In this document: one piece after another, positions 59,503 through 64,000 of the stretch
Layout: every line of letters starts with the position of its first letter
How positions within the stretch are numbered: the stretch's first letter is position 1
Source of the DNA: Hedera helix
Taxonomy: Eukaryota; Streptophyta; Magnoliopsida; Apiales; Araliaceae
Assembly (NCBI GenBank): GCA_947179155.2
Contig: OX359286.1
Span: 17,056,413-17,120,412, forward strand
Direction of reading: 5' to 3'
DNA: 64,000 nt
Notes under the pieces: model-generated
What the model saw: only the letters and a program-made list of their open reading frames with translations
The model's database searches: none
Told to the model about the DNA's origin: nothing
Position numbers and translations under genes: made by a program

Positions 59503-62500
59503 TGTGATGCCCCCAAATTCGGGTTTCAAATACCCGGATCTGGTCATCACGATCCAATACAAACATTCACCTCTAAACAACATACAATAACTAACTGCGG
59601 AATAATAAACATATGTTGTTCATTCAAAAAGTGTTACTAGTCCCAAGATACGATAACCTTACACAAAAGTACACAAATACCCTTAATAAAGTACTTAGGG
59701 TTTATATTACAGAACAAGTAATTTAATTAACTAAAATGTTGCATCCTGAAGTCTATCACTTCATCTTTCCCTTACCTTTATTCTTCCCAGAGGTCTCGGG
59801 TTGCATTGCAATAAGGTTTCATGATATAACAAGGGTGAGCAACTAGTTTGCTCAACAAGTTTAAATAACAACAAGAACCAATATATCATGAATGAAAGGG
59901 GATAGCTGAACAATTCAACAATATGAATAATATAAGCAGGAATAATGATTTGCTTTTAAAATCAAGATAGACAAATTGACTATGAACTATAAATATCCGC
60001 TAGAGTCAATAGCATGTTGACCCAATAGTTACTACCAGAAATATGTACCCGAGGGGATCAACCTCAGTACAATATGTGTATGCATAACATTTAATTTCCG
60101 TATTTTGTACCTGATATTAGATACAGGGTACTCCCCTATAATAAAGGGGTGTTCATAATAGTCTAAGAATCCGCATCTTCAATGATTTGGATAGCTTTTA
60201 AAATCTTTAACATAAATGTCTAGTCGAACAATGGCTTAGACCTACTTTGAACAGTTCTTTAACCAGTAGAACAATAAGTAAGTACAAGTCAAGGGTTGTA
60301 CGATATCAAGTGCAACACGTGCGAATAATAATAATATCGATGTGGAATAATTGTAAAGTAATTAAACCACTCAAAACATGCTTGGAAATAACAATTCAAG
60401 CTTAAATAAATAATTTGCTCAATGAAATGAGTTTAGAGATAAGGAACTTGCCTGTCTGCTCAGCTACAATAAATGTCTAGCTTTAACTAACTGGCTTTGA
60501 AAGACCTAACATTAATAAAGTTGGTCTAATAATTAGTACGACGTATTTGCACAACTATACGCTCACTAAGGTACTTATTTATCATATAAGTACTAACACA
60601 TAAATTACACCAGTCAGAATAATATTATTAACCTTATAGACCCTCAATCAAATTAGGTCAATAATTTAATAAGTTATAAAATATTTTTCTTAAGTATTGG
60701 ACACTTATTAAACCCTTAAACAACTTATTCCAATTGTTTAATTAAATCATAATTAAATTCAAATTATTTTATTAATTCAATCCCTATTTAATTGCTATTT
60801 AATCTTGATTAAATAGAAATTAATTAATTAATTTTAGTTATTATTTACAATAAATAATAACTAATTTTACTTACTTATTATTTAATAATAATTAAATAAT
60901 AAATAAGTACTGATTTAATTTTAATCTTCTTTAATCAACTAATAATTAACTAAGTAATTAACCTTACCTATTATTTAATTTAAGGAAATTAAATAATAGT
61001 TTACTAATTTTAATCCTCTTTAATTATTATTTAATGTTATTTAAATAATAATTAATTATTTAATTAATTTTAATTATTATTTAAGGTTAAATAATAATCA
61101 ATTCATCCTTATTTATTATTTACATTAAATAATAAATTATTAATCTAATAACTTAATTTCCATTAATCATTATTTAATGCTAAATAAATAATAATTAATT
61201 ACTTAATTATTCTTATTTATGATTTAATAATATTAACAATTGCTACTTTATCACCATTATTTATTATTAACATTGTAAATAATAAATAAATAATAAATTT
61301 ATTTAACTTAACCATGGTTTAGCTAACTAGATTAATATTTAAATATTAAACTTAATGAAAAATATCCTCCCCAATATCATTTTTGTATTGTTATTATTTT
61401 TGTTATAATTTTAAATTAGTTTTTAAATATTTATATTTAATTAAATTTAACCCGAATGACATTTCTGTAAATAAGTTGAAAATTGATCCGAGGGAAAAAT
61501 AGTAATTTCGCCAAAAAAACACGGAGGGGCAATATCATAATTTCTCCAGAAACTGGCTCACGTGCATTGCGCGGCTGTAACAACATGCCCCAAAACGGTG
61601 CCGTTTTGAGGGACACGCTGCCAGTTTCCGCGCGTAACACGCGGAGTAATTTTCTCTGATGCCAAACGACGCCGTTTTGGCTCCGCGTCCGTCGGCTGCA
61701 TGCTTGCGCTCATTGCGCGGAAGGCGCTAAATTTTATTTTATTTTATTTTTCCAGCAGAATGTGAACAGTGTTCCGGTAATACACACTTTAATAAAAATT
61801 ATACCATCAAGTAAGCTTTAAATCCTCAATAAAAATCCAAAAAAATTACCAATCACTTAATATCAATTTATAACATGAAGATTTAATTTTTCATGATTTA
61901 ATATCATTTCTTTTTTATAAAAAATTTTACATCACATAAACTACCACAAATCATAACTTTTTGTGTATAACTCCATTTTGAGTGATTCAAACTTTGTTTT
62001 TCTCATGATTTAATGTTCTATAATATTAGAACATTAAACCTAAGGTTTAAAAAAAAAAATTGGTAATAAATTCCAAGACTTCTTTATACACTACTAAACA
62101 CATATTTTAGCATACAAAATATATCAAAATACAAACCAAGCATATTAAACTCAAGCATGACATAAATATTACTACCACACATTATTAACTATATTAACAT
62201 ATATTATACGCACATGTTAGTTTATTTAATTTAAAATAAAAACTAGATTTAGAATAACCATTACCTTGATTTAATGGTTATCCTCCTTTTTCTTCCAAAA
62301 TAGGTGGTGAAAGAAGATGACATGAACCAAGAACTCCTTCTCTTAGTATTTTTGCTCTCAAAATATTTTTCTACACTCTCCTATGCTCTCTAGTTTGCAA
62401 AGTGGAAGAAGAAGAAATGACCAATACAAGCTCCTAAATTGTAAGTATACTTGCAATTTGGATAGATATAAAATTTATATCTATTAAAATACCATCATGA

Positions 62501-63300
62501 GGGTAGCACACAAGAAATGGGTTAAATGACACATTAGGTGAAAAGAGGGATGGTTCATGTACTTTAAAAATCAATACAAGCAATCCTTTTATTAAATAAA
62601 TGAAAAATAAAACAAAATAAAAACAAAAATCATTTTTTTCTCTCTCTTTCCCAAGCATGTCGGCTGATGACTTTTCTTGTCCCAAAATAATAGTCACTTG
62701 CTTACTTTTAAATAATTAATAAGTTATATAATTGTTTTTCCAAGTGGCTCAAGTATTGGGCTTTATTTAAAATACCAATTGAGCCCCTATTAAATTGTTT
62801 GGGCTACTAATTTGTCAAATTTTTATTATTCTTCACTTGGACTACTAATTGACTCATGTTGGGCTAATTTAATAATTTACACATTAATTATTCAATCCAT
62901 GATTAAATAAATAATTAGATTGAATAAATAATTAAATACTCTAACCCATTAGTATTAAATTACTAAATGGACTAATAAATATTATTATTATTTACATTAA
63001 TTAATAATCATATTAATTAATTTATTATATTTAATTAACTCATTATATTCAATTTAATTGAATATTTAATTAATAGAAAACTTATCAATTATTTTGATAT
63101 TAAAACTTTAGGGTTTGTTCACTAATTTAATAACATATTAATGACCCCCTTTAATTAATTCTAGTAATCAATCACATAATCATTTAATCACGTAATTAAT
63201 TAATCACATAAAAAGATTTAAATAATCTCGTAAAACTAACTCATTAGAAATTAAATTAATAATTTAATTAATAATGATGTGAAAATTCTAGGACATTACA
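59503..63300 (-). mobile_element. Solo LTR of a large gypsy family (minus), TSD AAGGC
   Basis: TGTGATGCCCCCAAAT...TAGGACATTACA with AAGGC at 59498-59502 and 63301-63305; length 3798 bp. Removing it rejoins the accessory-gene reading YGKG to YQVAKAKIKE. The shared hairpin (59829-59860) and the GTATGCATAAC word (60078-60088) give minus orientation. It includes a long palindrome-rich AT block (60780-61330) and a GC-rich block (61550-61740) with AAAACGGTGCCGTTTT and AAACGACGCCGTTTT. No coding region. Confidence 0.95.
60780..61330. repeat. AT-rich palindrome cluster
   Basis: Repeated TTATTATTTAA..TTAAATAATAA words form many short overlapping inverted repeats. Similar, weaker sequence recurs at 62880-63060. 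Confidence 0.7.
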
Positions 63301-63305
63301 AAGGC

Positions 63306-63416
63306 TACCAAGTTGCGAAGGCAAAGATTAAAGAAACTGGTACCGACCCTACCAATTTAGGCATCTCCGATGATGATGATTTTGAAGACGACCCTCCGAA
63401 CAACTAGTTATGATTT
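63306..63416 (+). pseudogene. C-terminal end of the Tat accessory gene copy 2
   Basis: Resumes after the solo LTR: YQVAKAKIKETGTDPTNLGISDDDDFEDDPPNN and a stop at 63408-63410 or just beyond. The tail is homologous to copy 1 (GIDPKTIGLSDDNNDPND), which establishes that the two antisense genes are the same. Confidence 0.8.
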
Positions 63417-64000
63417 AATCATTTTATCTTTTTGAATAAATAGAATAAATTTTAATCATTTGTAATTATTCAAATGATTAATGAATAACAAATTCTTCTT
63501 TTGTTGATATTCCCACAATAATACATTGAATAAATGCCAAACTATCTTTATAGACTGACTACAAATGAATTATAAGGTCATGTACATTAACTATTGATGA
63601 TATTTTCTAAGTCTAGTAGCATGCTATAATTTTTTTAACTCCACACCTACCATATCCCGAAGTCTGTATGTCCCCAACTTTAATACTTATGTAACTTCAG
63701 AAGGACCTTCCTAGTTAGGCATTAGTTTTCCAGTGTTTTATGGAGTTAATGCTTCTACTTCCCGAAGAACTGAATCGCCTATTTCAAATCGCCTTTGTCG
63801 GATTCTTTTATTGTAATGTCTAGTAGCTTTTTGTGGATAAACAACCAACTTTAGCACTGCAGCATCCCAAACTTCATCCAGTAAGTCTAAGTTAAGTTGA
63901 AGACCTTTATCATTATGTGCCTCTCCGAAGTTCACCACTCTGAACGAAGGAGATTCGATCTTTATCGGAATGAACGCTTTTATCCTATATGTCAAACGTA
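63417..64000 (-). pseudogene. Tat-like gypsy integrase C-terminus (second Tat copy)
   Basis: The minus-strand open stretch 63995-63738 reads IPIKIESPSFRV, NLDLLDEVWDAAVLKL, TRHYNKRIRQRRFEIGDSVLREVEALTP, the same integrase C-terminal block as 38580-38810 in the other Tat copy. Downstream (63737 to about 63580) the reading is frameshifted but recognisable (LGRSF..., then GVKKI and RKYH-like words). It ends about 170-200 bp from the convergent accessory gene. The rest of pol lies beyond the right edge of the window. Confidence 0.85.

Overview
This window is plant nuclear DNA, most likely intergenic heterochromatin of a eudicot with a medium or large genome. It is AT-rich, with (TA)n, (TAA)n and (TC)n(AC)n microsatellites, spliced En/Spm (CACTA) transposase exons, and Ty1/copia and Ty3/gypsy retrotransposons nested in one another. 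I see no intact host gene, no rRNA or tRNA gene and no CRISPR array. The only host-like sequences are a 74-bp exon resembling the p23 co-chaperone and a glycine-rich/CCHC zinc-knuckle fragment, both near 48.3-50.6 kb.

Layout. 1-3446: end of a GC-rich LTR family (minus), then an Athila-like gypsy segment in which one LTR (1454-2926) has internal sequence on both sides. 3447-4911: truncated copia LTR (minus), joined to 4912-9054, the 3' half of a CACTA element whose TNP2 exons are still open. 9055-23640: a degraded minus-strand copia element carrying three insertions with target-site duplications (TSDs): a gypsy element with both LTRs (10360-15499, GTAAT), a large LTR (16053-19373, ACAAT), and a composite with two LTRs in opposite orientation (20021-22988, CTTCT). 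23641-41279: a Tat-like gypsy element (plus), split inside RNase H by a complete 13.3-kb copia element (24352-37665, ATAAC) that itself holds a solo LTR (29993-33949, ATAGA). After the integrase this Tat copy has an accessory gene on the opposite strand.

41280-56661: large minus-strand LTRs (41280-48301 and 50763-56661) with younger solo LTRs inside them (43805-48045, GCACA; 52072-54305, AATAT), separated by the two host-like fragments and a CACTA terminus (to 50461). 56662-64000: a second Tat-like copy in the opposite orientation. Its accessory gene (57127-59502, resuming at 63306) is cut by a solo LTR (59503-63300, AAGGC), and its integrase C-terminus runs off the right edge on the minus strand.

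Almost every protein-coding stretch carries stops or frameshifts. The best-preserved reading frame is the CACTA TNP2 C-terminal half. The most informative observations are: (1) the paired Tat accessory genes antisense to pol, with the same splice-donor position; (2) the young copia element whose coding region was already dead when it transposed; (3) the inverted-LTR composite inside one TSD; (4) short palindromes and hairpins shared by the large LTRs; and (5) the p23-like exon. Boundaries without a TSD are approximate, and all family names come from motif recognition by eye, not from a database search.
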